In this document: one piece after another, positions 45,592 through 56,300 of the stretch
Layout: every line of letters starts with the position of its first letter
Numbering within the stretch: the stretch's first letter is position 1
Assembly (NCBI RefSeq): GCF_037392515.1
Contig: NC_090280.1
Location: forward strand, 20,708,618-20,772,617
Source: Haliotis asinina
Lineage: Eukaryota; Mollusca; Gastropoda; Lepetellida; Haliotidae
DNA: 64,000 nt
Direction: 5' to 3'
The notes under the pieces: model-generated
What the model saw: only the letters and a program-made list of their open reading frames with translations
The model's database searches: none
Told to the model about the DNA's origin: nothing
Made by a program: the position numbers and the translations under genes

Positions 45592-46051
45592 CAAGATCAA
45601 GATTAGAATATTGATCGTCAGCAAACCCATTCTCTTCCCACAGAGGTTACTCCTGTCATATCCTCCTACGTAGTGGCAAGTTTTCCCGATGCATTCGGAA
45701 ATTACCGAGATCTTGCAAATGATCACTCTTGAAACAACGTGTCTGATTGTACAACTAAATCTGAACGCCTCCAACCGCTAGTCTTGAACACTCGCACCAT
45801 GAAAGGGCCGTATTAGAACAGAGGTTAAGTGCGGGGATATGACACGAGTAACCTCTGTGGGAAGAGAATGGAGCAATCCCTTGTCGGAGAGGCGTCAAGT
45901 GGTCAGGATGACTTAGTTGACGCATGTCATCGTATCCCAACTGCACACATCGCTGTTCGTTCTGATGATCACTGGATTGTCTGGTCCAGACTCAAATATT
46001 TACAGACTGCTACCATATAAATGGAATATTGGTTATTGTGGCGTAAAACAA
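45592..46051 (+). mobile_element. SINE family B split by a transposon
   Basis: The 5' part (45592-45626, AAGATCAAGATTAGAATATT-GATCGTCAGC) resumes after an insertion at 45872 (AGCAATCCCTTGTCGGAGAG-GCG) and runs to GTGGCGTAAAACAAC. Confidence 0.85.
45627..45871. mobile_element. 245-bp MITE with 37-bp inverted ends inside a SINE
   Basis: Arms 45627-45663 and 45835-45871 are reverse complements with one mismatch; the end reads CCATTCTCTTCCCACAGAGG. A likely 7-bp target duplication, AGCAAAC / AGCAATC (6 of 7), flanks it at 45620-45626 and 45872-45878. No ORF of note. The superfamily is not assigned. Confidence 0.85.
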
Positions 46052-46250
46052 CACCTCTACAAACAAGCTGCCCATGTTGGACATGGTCCTGTTGACGTCA
46101 AGCGTCCAGACACCTGTCAGGTTTTCTTCGTACACCTTTGTCAGACTCTTGACCTTATTACATTTCAGGTCAGTGTGTCTGACGCGTGACCCAAAATGAC
46201 CCGGAATGACCCAGTATCATCGGCCGGCAACATCAACTCACTGACCGAGT

Positions 46251-46326
46251 TACCGGACTTGGCACATAGCTTGGCATGTCCAGAGACGTAGATACGCTTT
46301 AGCCACTAGAATACCCCACCGCCCAG
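46251..46326 (-). mobile_element. SINE family A, head fragment
   Basis: ACGCTTTAGCCACTAGAATACCCCACCGCCC is the reverse tRNA-like head; the body is lost. Confidence 0.7.
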
Positions 46327-46601
46327 AAATCTTGAAGAACGACAGATCAGCTTTGGGCCGTTGCACCAGATCTCGTTTACCAAATTGTGGAATCGATTTA
46401 AAAGTATAATTATTTGTCTTATTGCACTAGAGAGTCAGGAAAGTGTAGCTCACATCGTATTGCAATAATTTGAAACTTTGGTTCAAGGCACACACATAAC
46501 CGATATATCAACCGATAAAACAAAATATGGTTTTGAAATTTTTACGTCCTGGTGTAACTGATTGTCTTTTTAAGGACATTAAGTAAGTAGCTTGATGATG
46601 A

Positions 46602-46732
46602 GGTGGGGTAGTCTAGTGGCCAGAGTGTTCGTCCAACACCCGGGTTCAGTTCCCCACATGAGTGCATTGTGTGGTATCCCCCGCCACGGTATTGCTGGAC
46701 TAATACTAAATTCACACTGTCTCACTCACTCG
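46602..46732 (+). mobile_element. SINE, family A
   Basis: Head GGTGGGGTAGTCTAGTGGCC, B box GGGTTCAGTTCCCC, shortened body and tail. Confidence 0.83.
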
Positions 46733-46933
46733 TGTTAGGCACGGTACATATGGGCACATATCATCTGTCACCGATGGTGACTATGAAACACTAAACTCTC
46801 TGAAAAACAATTCAGATGATGGGCGGAATTGATTTCAAATTTTCATTTAATCGTCCGTGTCGACTTGGCGAATCTGAATATTTTCCCTGCACTGCTTTTC
46901 AAACTATATGTTTCATCGGGTGCATGGGTTCTT

Positions 46934-47391
46934 TACATTGTGCGAAATAGCCACTGTCCCGCCAGCTCGTGGCTAGTAAAACTCCAGTCGCGCCAGTAAA
47001 TCTTCATAGCCACTGTCCCGCCAGCTCGTGGCTAGTAAAACTCCAGTCGCGCCAGTAAATCTTCATAGCCACTGTCCCGCCAGCTCGTGGCTAGTAAAAC
47101 TCCAGTCGCGCCAGTAAATCTTCATAGTCACTGTCCCGCTTGGCTAGTGAATTTTCACGGGGTCATTCGATAATTATGTCGTTCTCTCCGAATCGTTAAG
47201 TTATAACACACTTTCCAATGATGCAAATTTATGCCCTGATAAAAATATTCGTCAAATTAGCAGCTTAATGGTGAAACTCGTGTCTACATTCAAATTGCTG
47301 GCCAGTGAATTATTTTGTGGGTTAGTAAGTTTCAGTTATAGCTAGCCCGAGAGGCTAACAAATTTGAAAACCATTTCGCACAATGGTTCAT
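46934..47391. mobile_element. Putative element with 59-bp internal repeats
   Basis: CATTGTGCGAAAT at about 46936-46948 recurs inverted near 47379-47391, suggesting short terminal inverted repeats. Inside, a 59-bp unit (ATAGCCACTGTCCCGCCAGC...) is repeated three times from 46947 with a fourth partial copy. A CTAGTAAA/CCAGTGAA motif recurs through the element. Confidence 0.55.
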
Positions 47392-48149
47392 TGAACGTAG
47401 ACTCACACAGAAGCGATTGTTATATGTGTACATGTCCGGCTTTATATGCATGTGAGTGAAGCAACACGCTTTGTGTGTGTGGTTGTTTACCACCCGTCGG
47501 GGTGTGTTTAGGTTTGTGAGTATGTGAGTGCGTGCGCGAGCGTGTGTGTGTATAGTGAGCAGTGATGTACGTGATCGGTGTTCACATTAATAAATCTGCA
47601 GTGAAATCATACATTTATTTATCTCTTAATTCATATAGAGCTCAAGTCTTTAATCGCCAGTTCTTTACAGGATTGTCAAAATTTAAGAAGTTGGAAGTTA
47701 GTCATCGAGCCATTCCTCACAGTGGAATATGTCGAACTCATGAACATCATTTTATTGATGCCCTTGTGGGTCAAGGTTACCCTTCGGTTCACGTGTCGAG
47801 AGTCATCATCTCGCGAGACGTGAACGGCGCCCTCTATATGTAAGAAGCCTTTAAGAATAAGTCATATCATACGTGTATTTTATGTCTCAATTCAGTGGAG
47901 GTGTGTGTCCATAAATCGTGAAAATGGAATGCTTGAACAAGCTTGATAGACAGGGGCGTGTATATCATATAGTGTAATTTTTGTGTCTGGCGTTCATTTA
48001 GGGAAATAATCTGGGTTTGAGTGACACGATCAAAGAAAGTTCCATTCATCTTTGCATATGATGGCAACACTGACATAACTAATGAAAGGGCGGCGTGGCG
48101 ATGTGTAGGAGACGATTATTGTCTGACACAGATCTGTCAGATCTGTCAT
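47392..48149. other. Noncoding stretch with one unconvincing ORF
   Basis: A 93-codon + strand ORF at 47562-47843 has no recognisable domain. A GT-rich stretch lies near 47500-47550. Confidence 0.3.
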
Positions 48150-48283
48150 GTTTATGTCTAAGTGAAGGAAGGCACGGGATACAATGGTCGGCTTTGTGAT
48201 AGTGTCTTTGGTCGTAATGTCCAGACTTGTTTCTGCGCCTGTGCTTGAATACTGCATAATGGAGTATTCAGAAACAACCTAAA

Positions 48284-48455
48284 CTGCCCGTGAAGAGAAA
48301 TTAGAACTGACACATGTCATCGCATCCAAATTGTGTAGATCGATGCTGATGCTGTTGATCACTAGGTTGTCTGGTCCAGACTCGAGTGTTTACAGACCGC
48401 CGCCATGTAACTGAAATATTGCGTAAAACTAAATAAGGCGTAAAACTGATGTCAC
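48284..48455 (+). mobile_element. SINE, family B
   Basis: 5' end AACTGCCCGTGAAGAG with an internal deletion to TGACACATGTCATCGCATCC, then the rest. The segment just upstream (48150-48283) matches 19690-19836. Confidence 0.8.
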
Positions 48456-48532
48456 TTTCTCATTCTAGCTCTCGATTAAGCAAGTCTAGATTTCAAAAGG
48501 TTGTGAATCTCCAAGGCTACTGTCCAATTTTC

Positions 48533-48650
48533 CTGCCGTGATATTGCTAAGAGCGGCGTAAACCCCAACTCGTTCATTCACTATGGGCGAACTGAACCCG
48601 GGTCGTCGGAGTGACGAATGTACCCTGAAACCACTCGGCTATCCCTAAAC
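48533..48650. mobile_element. Two abutting SINE family A pieces, tail + and head -
   Basis: A + strand tail (GCCGTGATATTGCTAAGAGC-GGCGTAAAC) ends at about 48583 and is followed by a - strand head (GAACCCGGGTCGTCGGAGTG to CTCGGCTATCCC). Confidence 0.75.
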
Positions 48651-48957
48651 GAAAAAAACGTTGCTGAACCACGAGAGTATGGAGAGGGAATTACGAGCTC
48701 AGGAAAGCCATCTTGTCTCCTGCTACTGCCGAATGCAAATATGCGGGTCCAAGGCATCGGCGGATCTAATTAAGTAACAGTCCATATCGCACCTGCAAAA
48801 TATAAAGCAGTCTGTCGCGCCATGTGTGCTGGCACTTGATTGACAAGTCATTGTTTCTGCTGAATGGAATTTCCCTGAATCGACCTGAAATCCCTGAAAT
48901 TCTAGTCAAACTTGCTTAGCTAAATGCATTGCCTTTGAAACCTTTGCAACGTTTTAT

Positions 48958-49081
48958 TGGGTAGCCTAGCGCTTAAAGCGACCAGGGTAAATTCTGCAAA
49001 GCACATTTCTGGTGTCCCCCCGCAGTGATATTGCTGGAATATTGCTTAAAGCGGCGTAAAACTAAACTCAATCACTCACTA
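48958..49081 (+). mobile_element. SINE, family A (internal deletion)
   Basis: Head TGGGTAGCCTAGCGCTTAAA, no B box, body and tail intact. Confidence 0.85.
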
Positions 49082-49349
49082 TTGCAATGCTTGAAGTGTA
49101 TTCATCAGATCCTCTGCTTTGTTAAATGAATTAAAACATCAAGAAACTAATTTTTGTTTTGGAAAAAAACGCAGAAAAAACACATACTCGAAGGATTGAT
49201 GCTCATTCAATAGAAATTAAACAGGAAGCGGTTTAAAGCGATTTGAAAACAATGCATATATTTGATTTAATACCCAGCAGCCTGTATGTTGGTAGTCTCC
49301 CTTAGGAAACCCAAACCTATGTATATACATCACTGGAGGCGGTCGTTCC

Positions 49350-49514
49350 CTTATGAGTTTATTGGTTTCCCGCCCCGCTTAGCAGTATTTCAGCAATATT
49401 GCGGCTTGGGACACCAGAAATTGACTTCACACATTGAATCCATATGGGGAATCGAACCCGGGTCTTCGGCGTGACAAGCGAACTCTTTAACCAACAGGCC
49501 ACCCCACCGTCCCT
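49350..49514 (-). mobile_element. SINE, family A
   Basis: Reverse copy with B box GGGAATCGAACCCGGG and head CTTTAACCAACAGGCCACCCC. Confidence 0.87.
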
Positions 49515-49544
49515 TACTGAAAAAGGAAAGTTCCTAGCCTCCCA

Positions 49545-50073
49545 CCAGGGACTGACTGACTGGATGGGTTATTGAGTGAGTGTGTGAGTGACTGGGTGGA
49601 TGGGTTATTTAGTAAGTGACCGTGTGGGTTATTGAGTGAGTGAGTGACTGGATGGGTTATTGAGTACATGACTGTGTTGGTTATTGAGTGAGTGCCTGAC
49701 TGGATGGGTTATTGAGGGAGGGAGTGACCGGATGGGTTACTGGGTTAGTGAGTGTGTGGGTGACTAGCAGGATTGGTTATTGAGTGAGCGAGTGAGTGAC
49801 CGAATGGGTTATTGAGTGAGTGTGTGTCTTGCAGGATGGGTTATTGAGTGAGTGAGTAAGTGTGTGGGTGACTAGCAGGATGGGCTATTAAGTGAGTGAG
49901 TAAGTGGCTAGCTGGTTGGGTGATATTGAGTGATTTAGTGGCTGACAGGCAATATTGAATGAGTCAGTGTGTGACAGGTTGGGTTATTGAGTAAGTGAGT
50001 GGCTTACTGGCAGGATTGGCTATTGAGTGAGTGAATGAGAAGCAATTTGCGTTATTGAGTGAGTGAGTGAGAG
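49545..50073. repeat. GAGT-based irregular minisatellite
   Basis: Units of about 25-35 bp built from GGATGGGTTATTGAGTGAGT and GTGAGTGACTGG-like pieces, over 500 bp. The GAGT core is the reverse of the SINE tail ACTC. Confidence 0.9.
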
Positions 50074-51270
50074 TCTACATCGACTGCAAGGGTATTTCAT
50101 TTCCCCTTGGAACATTCTAACCAAAATGGCCATGTATAATAGGGAGGAACGTTTCGTAGTAATGGTGTAATTTTTTTTAAAGAATTCGCTAATTTTAGCA
50201 GATTTTTATAATTTATTGAGCTCATGACATTAATCTTTTCAAAGTTATGAATTTGTTTTACAATTCATCGGATCATGCGCAAAACAGTCACTTTAAACAG
50301 TTTGGAATGTTTTGCAAAGTTCAGTTTAGAACAGATGCCTCAAGCAAGTGGCTATATTTACACTCGTGAGTCTTAACTTTTGATGGAAAGTACATTGTAT
50401 TTGTTAATTATATATGTTTGAGATTAAATTTTCTCAGTACAATGTGTATTGTGAAAGTGGCATCGTGTATTCAGTAGTTTTTACAGCGAGTTTTTTCATG
50501 TATACCTTCATAAACGCACAAATTGCGATTCTTATATACATGTTAATACATGAAACAGAAGATTTATTACTGGACTTAAGGTCCGTTACGTTACTTGAAG
50601 GCTGACCCCAGACCATCCGGTCATTATCTACAGTATATACACAGTCACCTTAGACCGTGCATGTCGAGATTAACCGAACATATGCCGTTACGGAAATCAA
50701 ACGGAAGATAACTCTGTTCGCATTCATCACTGCCATGTAAGACAAGCGTCATGACATGTTCCTTTAATGAAACAATTTGTTCTCTAGGAAACATGTACTT
50801 AGCCTAATGTTTCATATACTGTGGAACTGCGCGTGGCCGATTCATGATCATGTGCCGTTTTCTCCGATAATCCAAGGTGTACTCACAATTCAGTGTTCGA
50901 AAATCATTAGGACATTGTTAAAATGTTTAATGATCTGACGTCTGTCAGTTTATAGCATTAAGGCCGCCATAGGCCAGTGTACAAAGTAGATATGCATAAA
51001 ATGTACATCATGTACACCATACGACACACACGTTACATTGCATCTTCCTCAATACAAGCGCATGATAAATAAACAGAGGTGCCTTATATTATACTAGGGA
51101 TGTTTTTCAGGAAAGTGTTCAATACAGTTTTTTTGCGTCATTATGGCGTGTGTTTGTGGAGGCAGAGCTCTTATCAAAAAGGTCTGTAAATCTGGACTTT
51201 TGACTTTAATAAGTTCACAAATGTAAGAAAAAAATTGAAATAAATTCTGTCGTCAACAATACCAGTTTGA
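50074..51270. other. Noncoding stretch
   Basis: AT-rich, no gene or repeat recognised. Confidence 0.35.
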
Positions 51271-51424
51271 ATTGGGTAGCCTCGCGGTTATAGCGTCCAC
51301 GCCGAAGACCCGAGCTCGATTCCTTGTATGTGTGCAATGTGTGAAGCCCATTTCTAGTGTTCCCCACCCATGATATTGCTGGATTATTGCTACAAGCGGC
51401 GTAAAACCATACTCATTCATTTAC
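51271..51424 (+). mobile_element. SINE, family A
   Basis: Complete: head ATTGGGTAGCCTCGCGGTTA, tail CAAGCGGCGTAAAACCATAC-TCATTCATTTAC. Confidence 0.87.
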
Positions 51425-51611
51425 TAGTTTCACTGATCTTTTTTCCACAAGATACGAACAGTAGATAACAATGCGAAAGCACCCTAAAACCCTAACACAC
51501 CCTGAATACTCAGATGTTTGAGGATTGTCTTGTCCAGAATTGATTATATTCGGATCGTAGTCATGGGTCACAAAATTGCTCTGAGCGAATCAAACAACAC
51601 TACACTTAAGT

Positions 51612-51833
51612 GAATAACTTGAGAGAGGTAGTCTGGTGGTTAAAGCGTTCTATTGTCTCGCCAATTCCAATGAGTACAATGTGTAAGACCTATTTTAGCA
51701 ATATTCCAGCAATATCACGGCGAGGGACACCAGAAATGGGCCTCACACATTGTACCCATGTTGGGAATCGAACCCGGGTCTTCGGCGTGACGAGCGAACG
51801 CTTCAACCATTAGGCTACCCCATCGCCCTCACC
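51612..51833. mobile_element. Inverted pair of truncated SINE family A copies at the duplication breakpoint
   Basis: A + strand head and body (51612-51689) is cut at the ACCTATTTT position and joined to a - strand copy (51690-51833) that starts in its tail at TAGCAATATTCCAGCAATAT. The junction coincides with the left edge of the 6.39-kb tandem duplication. Confidence 0.85.
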
Positions 51834-52170
51834 ACATCTGAGAAAGTGCAGTCCTACTATATAACACGTGTTGCAGTTCACTCCAGGTAGGATCGAGTAT
51901 TCACTGCTTTTGACATGGTCTCGACTACCTATACTTTATGCAGATGCTGATTTGGCTAAGTAGGTTAGTTGGCGATTTGGTTTGCTCAGAGCGTAGGTTT
52001 GATTCCCGGATTTTATTTATAGGAACCAAAGGCACCACTGTGAAAATCGGACTTCAAACCACCACGGTGTACTTTTCAAGAATGGCACGCATTTGCTGTT
52101 TGAAAATTCGATTGGACTGGAAATGAGAAGTAGAGAAACATACGGTCAGTCTTACATAACATAAACACTC

Positions 52171-52385
52171 GTGAAGATGCGGCTTGGAATTGATCATCAG
52201 CAACCCATTCAAGTCAGAGGAGGTAAATAAATGGATCGGATGGTCCAGCTCACTGACTTGGTTGACAGATATCATCGTATCCCAGAGTATATAGATGCTC
52301 ATGATGTTGATCACTGGATTGTCACGTCCAGACGTGCACATCTACATATAGCTGTAATATTACAGAGACCGGCGTTAAACACCGA
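52171..52385 (+). mobile_element. SINE family B variant (copy 1)
   Basis: GTGAAGATGCGGCTTGGAAT to ACAGAGACCGGCGTTAAACA. It is diverged from the others (GACAGATATCATCGTATCCC). The same insertion is in copy 2, so it predates the duplication. Confidence 0.8.
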
Positions 52386-52649
52386 ATAAACCTAACACAG
52401 AATGTGAGAGAGCAAGGCAGTAACTTTTGAGATTTGAGAATATTTTACGAACGATTCCGAACCTTCTGCGCACACATGTGGCTGGACAAATACAGATCTT
52501 TTTTTTATTGTTTTTAAATCTGACAAACTCGACATTTGCACAGTTATAATGAGACTTCCTTACACTCTGGAAGTCACAAACCTAGGTGGTGTAGCTAGTC
52601 ATCCTGCATATTCTAAACTACTAGTTGCCCGTCTTCTATTTGTCGGGAA

Positions 52650-52737
52650 GCCGCACTGGTTGAGTGGCTTAAATTGCTGACTTTGTAAGCATGCAATTAG
52701 TTGCCTGACTACGAGAGTGTGTGTTCAAATCCCGTAC
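52650..52737 (+). repeat. Class II tRNA-like sequence
   Basis: An A-box-like TGGTTGAGTGGC, a long variable region and a B-box-like GTGTTCAAATCCC, with CCGCAC/GTACGG as a poor acceptor stem. Probably a relic of a tRNA-derived SINE; I would not call a working tRNA. The matching site in copy 2 (near 59035-59100) has lost the B box. Confidence 0.4.
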
Positions 52738-52922
52738 GGGACTCAACCCAACGAAAGCCTATGTACTTCACTGAGAAAACGTAACCCCAAATATAACTTC
52801 CTAATGAGCGCAGCGCAGCATAGCTGTTGAAGCGTTTGGGCAAAATTAGTGAATCGTTTGAACTCAGCTTTTTTTCATCGCTTTCTTTTCAACTTTTTAG
52901 GTTGGATTGGCATTTTTGATGA

Positions 52923-52928
52923 TTTATT
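52923..52928 (-). terminator. Candidate poly(A) signal for STAND-ankyrin copy 1
   Basis: AATAAA on the - strand, about 330 bp past the stop codon. The equivalent in copy 2 is at about 59277-59282. Confidence 0.45.
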
Positions 52929-53139
52929 TCAGAATCTGCAAAGTTGTGTTTACGTTGCATGTGACCTTTAAGTGTCATTTAGATGCTGGGATCATTAGGA
53001 GGAACACTCTGTATGGACAGAAAACTACTTTGTTGCAACTAATGCGATGTTTCAGTATAGGTCTTTACACCGTTATAAAACAAATGCTGCACAACACATG
53101 CACAAGGTGCAACAAATACATGGCTGGTATTTGAGTTTA

Positions 53140-53330
53140 TACAAATACCACCTCTGCAGTGCTGGGTGCCTTCTATAATTATATACAGTTTCGGGCTTCT
53201 TATTAAACAGACACCACCTCTGCAGTGCTGGGTGCCTTCTTTGATTATGTACAGTTTCAGGGCTTCTCAATAAACAATGTCTGACACCACCCCCTCAGTG
53301 CTGGGTCACCTCTGTCATTCTCTACATTAG
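53140..53330. repeat. 66-bp repeats spanning the STAND-ankyrin stop codon
   Basis: The motif CAGTGCTGGGTGCCTTCT occurs at 53157 and 53223 (66 bp apart), and a third, diverged CAGTGCTGGGTCACC is at 53296 inside the coding end. The 3' end of the reading frame has been copied into the 3'UTR. Copy 2 shows the same at about 59510-59690. Confidence 0.85.
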
Positions 53331-56300
53331 CACTGGCACCATGGTCCAAGAGCAGAGCCAACAGCCGGCGGTAGACCTCTCCGTAGGAAGATGCTGTTGA
53401 AAAGGCCTCAATCTCTCTACCTTCCGGTGCCTTGCAGTCCAAAACGGAAACGTCCAGATCTTGGTTTAGCACTGCAGAATTTCTGGCAACCGAACACAGC
53501 AGGTGAAGTGGGGTGTTGCCTGTAGCGTCCCTGCTCAATACATCAGCGCCGTGTCCAATCAGAGTAGCACATGTCCCAACATCAGGCACTTGACTAAAGC
53601 ACAACACAACCTGATGGCACAAGGCAGTGTGTAATGGGGTCCGACCTTGGCCATTTCTTACATTTACATCAGCTCCTTTCTCCAAAAGCGCATCAACAAT
53701 ATCTTTGAATCCCCTCGCTGCTGCATAATGCAGAGATGTGTTGCCTTCGTGATTCTGTCTGTTCACGTCAGCCTGCGCCTTGAGTAGAAGGTCAACACAC
53801 TCCAAAGACATTCCCCAGTCTCCAGTCTCAAACGTCCTATTGTCTTTCACATAAGCCCTTTGGTGGTATTTATGAAGGCCCGTCCAACTTTCCCTTGCTG
53901 GCAGTATATCAAGACTCCATTTCGAACCCCTTCCCGATGCTATGTGAAGTGGCGTATCACCGTTTTTATTTTGTATATTCACATCACATCCACTCTTCAG
54001 CAAGACTCCAAAGAATGTCTTCGACACGCCCCAAGCTTCCAAAAGACATATATTTACGCCAGTGTAATCCTTTGCCAATTCTTCTGCAAGTTCTCTTTTC
54101 CTCTGTTCCGCATTGCTGCTAGTTCCATCTTGAAATAACACATCAGCACCAACATCATCACCGACATCATCTCCAGATCCAAGGGCACCTGCTGTATACA
54201 CTTGACTTCCGCTTAAACTAAGTGAGATGTTGTGGTACGACACCTCGACTCCCTGATACCGAGATCCTACAATCAACATTATATGGAGCAATGTGTCGCC
54301 GTTACTGTTCTGTACATTCACATCAGCTCCAGCCTGTATGAATTTTTTGACAGTGTCAGTTGAGCCACGGGCTGCTGCTGTCAACAAGGGTGTCTCACCT
54401 TGGCGGTTGCGCAGATTTATGTCTGCTCCGGCCTTTAACAATTTATCCACACCTGCTCCAACAAGAATGGACAAACGACTTATGTGAAGTGGAGTATTTC
54501 CATCATCGTCTTGTGCATTCACATCAGCACCACTATTTATCACTGCATCGACTGTCGATGGAAGCGAGAAAAGCATGATCGCTGCATGTAGAGGTGTACG
54601 CCCTCTGTTATTTCGTGCGTTAACAGAAAGTCCAGCTTTAATTAACACATATACACACTCTTCACTCCCACCATGAACAACTGCGAAAATAGATGTCTCC
54701 CCTTCATCATTGCACAGATTCACATCTGCTCCGTGTTTGAGCAAATGTTCTAGACAGTCTTTCGACTTCTTTTGTGCTGCTTTGTGAAGTGCTGTGGATC
54801 CTTTTCCATTCCGTGCATTCACATCAGCCCCTGCCTCTATCAACATGCTCATACATTTTGTTTCTCCATACAGCACAGCCATTTCCAAAAGGGGTTCATC
54901 TGTGGCCTTCGTTGTGTTTACCTTTGCTCCGGCCTCCAATAAACGTTTGACACACGACTCTTTATGACCATCCTTTATTGCAAAATGAAGTGGAGTCCAA
55001 CCATCAGTATTATCTACACTGACGTCAGCTCCAGCCTTTATCAACATTTCAATGTAGTCATGTCTTCCCATGTGAGCTGCATCATGTAAAGGAGTGTTAC
55101 CCTTTTCATCCTGACTGTTCACATCAGCCCCTGCCGTCAGCAACATCTCAACGTAAACTTTAGACCTCCAGCGTATGGCTGTATTCAGTGGCGTCTCCTT
55201 ATCAACATCCTGTATGTTCACATCGGATCCAGCATCCAGTAGTAATGTGACGCAGTCTTCAAATCCCAGTCTAACTGCCCTATGTACCGCTGTACAGCCA
55301 TTGGTGTTGTAGATGTTTGTATCAGCTCCAGCCTTCAGGAGCTTGGCTACACATTCATGAGCCCCAAGCTCCGTTGCAATATAGAGTGGTGTTTCACCTG
55401 TATTATTCTGGGCATTGACGTCAGCACTGGCCTTCAGTAGGGCATCCACACAGTCATCAGATCCTGTATCTACGGCTATATGGAGCGGAGTGCTGCCTGC
55501 TTCGTTCCGTACATTGACATCGGTAGCCTTCATCAAAATGGCAGCACATTGACGAGATCCACATCTGACTGATCTGTGAAGAGGTTTCTCACCTGCCTGG
55601 TTAGTTATATTACCATCAGCTCCTGACTTCACTAGGGCATCAACGCACTCCTCAAATCCACATTCTGCTGCAAGGTGGAGGGGAGTGTCGCCCTTTTCAT
55701 TCCGCAGATTCACAACAGCTCCGGCCTCAATGAGCACTTCCACACATGGCCTTGATCCTCGCCATGCTGCTCTGTGTAGGGGTGTATCGGACATGTTGTT
55801 TGCTACATTCACATCAAAGCCAGATTTGGTCATCACATCTTTCCGTCCAGTCTCTCCACTTGACATCCGTCTACAGTTACCCCCAATTTGACAGACTGCA
55901 CCTGTTCTGTCAATAAGGAACTCTAACAATTCAGGCTTTCCTGCATCAGCCGCAGAATGAAAAGGCGTGTCACCACTAGACGAAACCATGGCCATGTGTG
56001 CACCTTTCTGAAATAGGAACTTCACAGTTTCCATGTCCCCACCTTTACAGGCTGAGTGGAGAGGGCTGTTTCCATCCAGAGACAACATGTTAACTGAAGC
56101 GCCCTTTTCAAACAGAATCTGTACGAGAGACAGGTTTCCACTTTGACATGCACTGCACACGACATCCCCAGACACAAGAGCCCCCTTGTCTTGCAGCAAC
56201 GTTATCAACTCCTCTCTGCCACTTCTGCATGCCAGATGCAGCGGAGATTCCCCAAATGCGTCTGTGACATTGACATCTACCTCTCCATCAGTAACAACTG

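Noticed and set aside
47562-47843. 93-codon + strand ORF
   Set aside because: No recognisable domain, no splice or promoter context, and the flanks are repeats.
52054-52341. 95-codon - strand ORF present in both duplicated units (also 58442-58729)
   Set aside because: It is the reverse strand of a family B SINE; its presence in both copies only reflects the duplication.
53860-54138. + strand ORFs opposite the STAND-ankyrin exons, identical in both copies
   Set aside because: Antisense shadows of a real coding exon.
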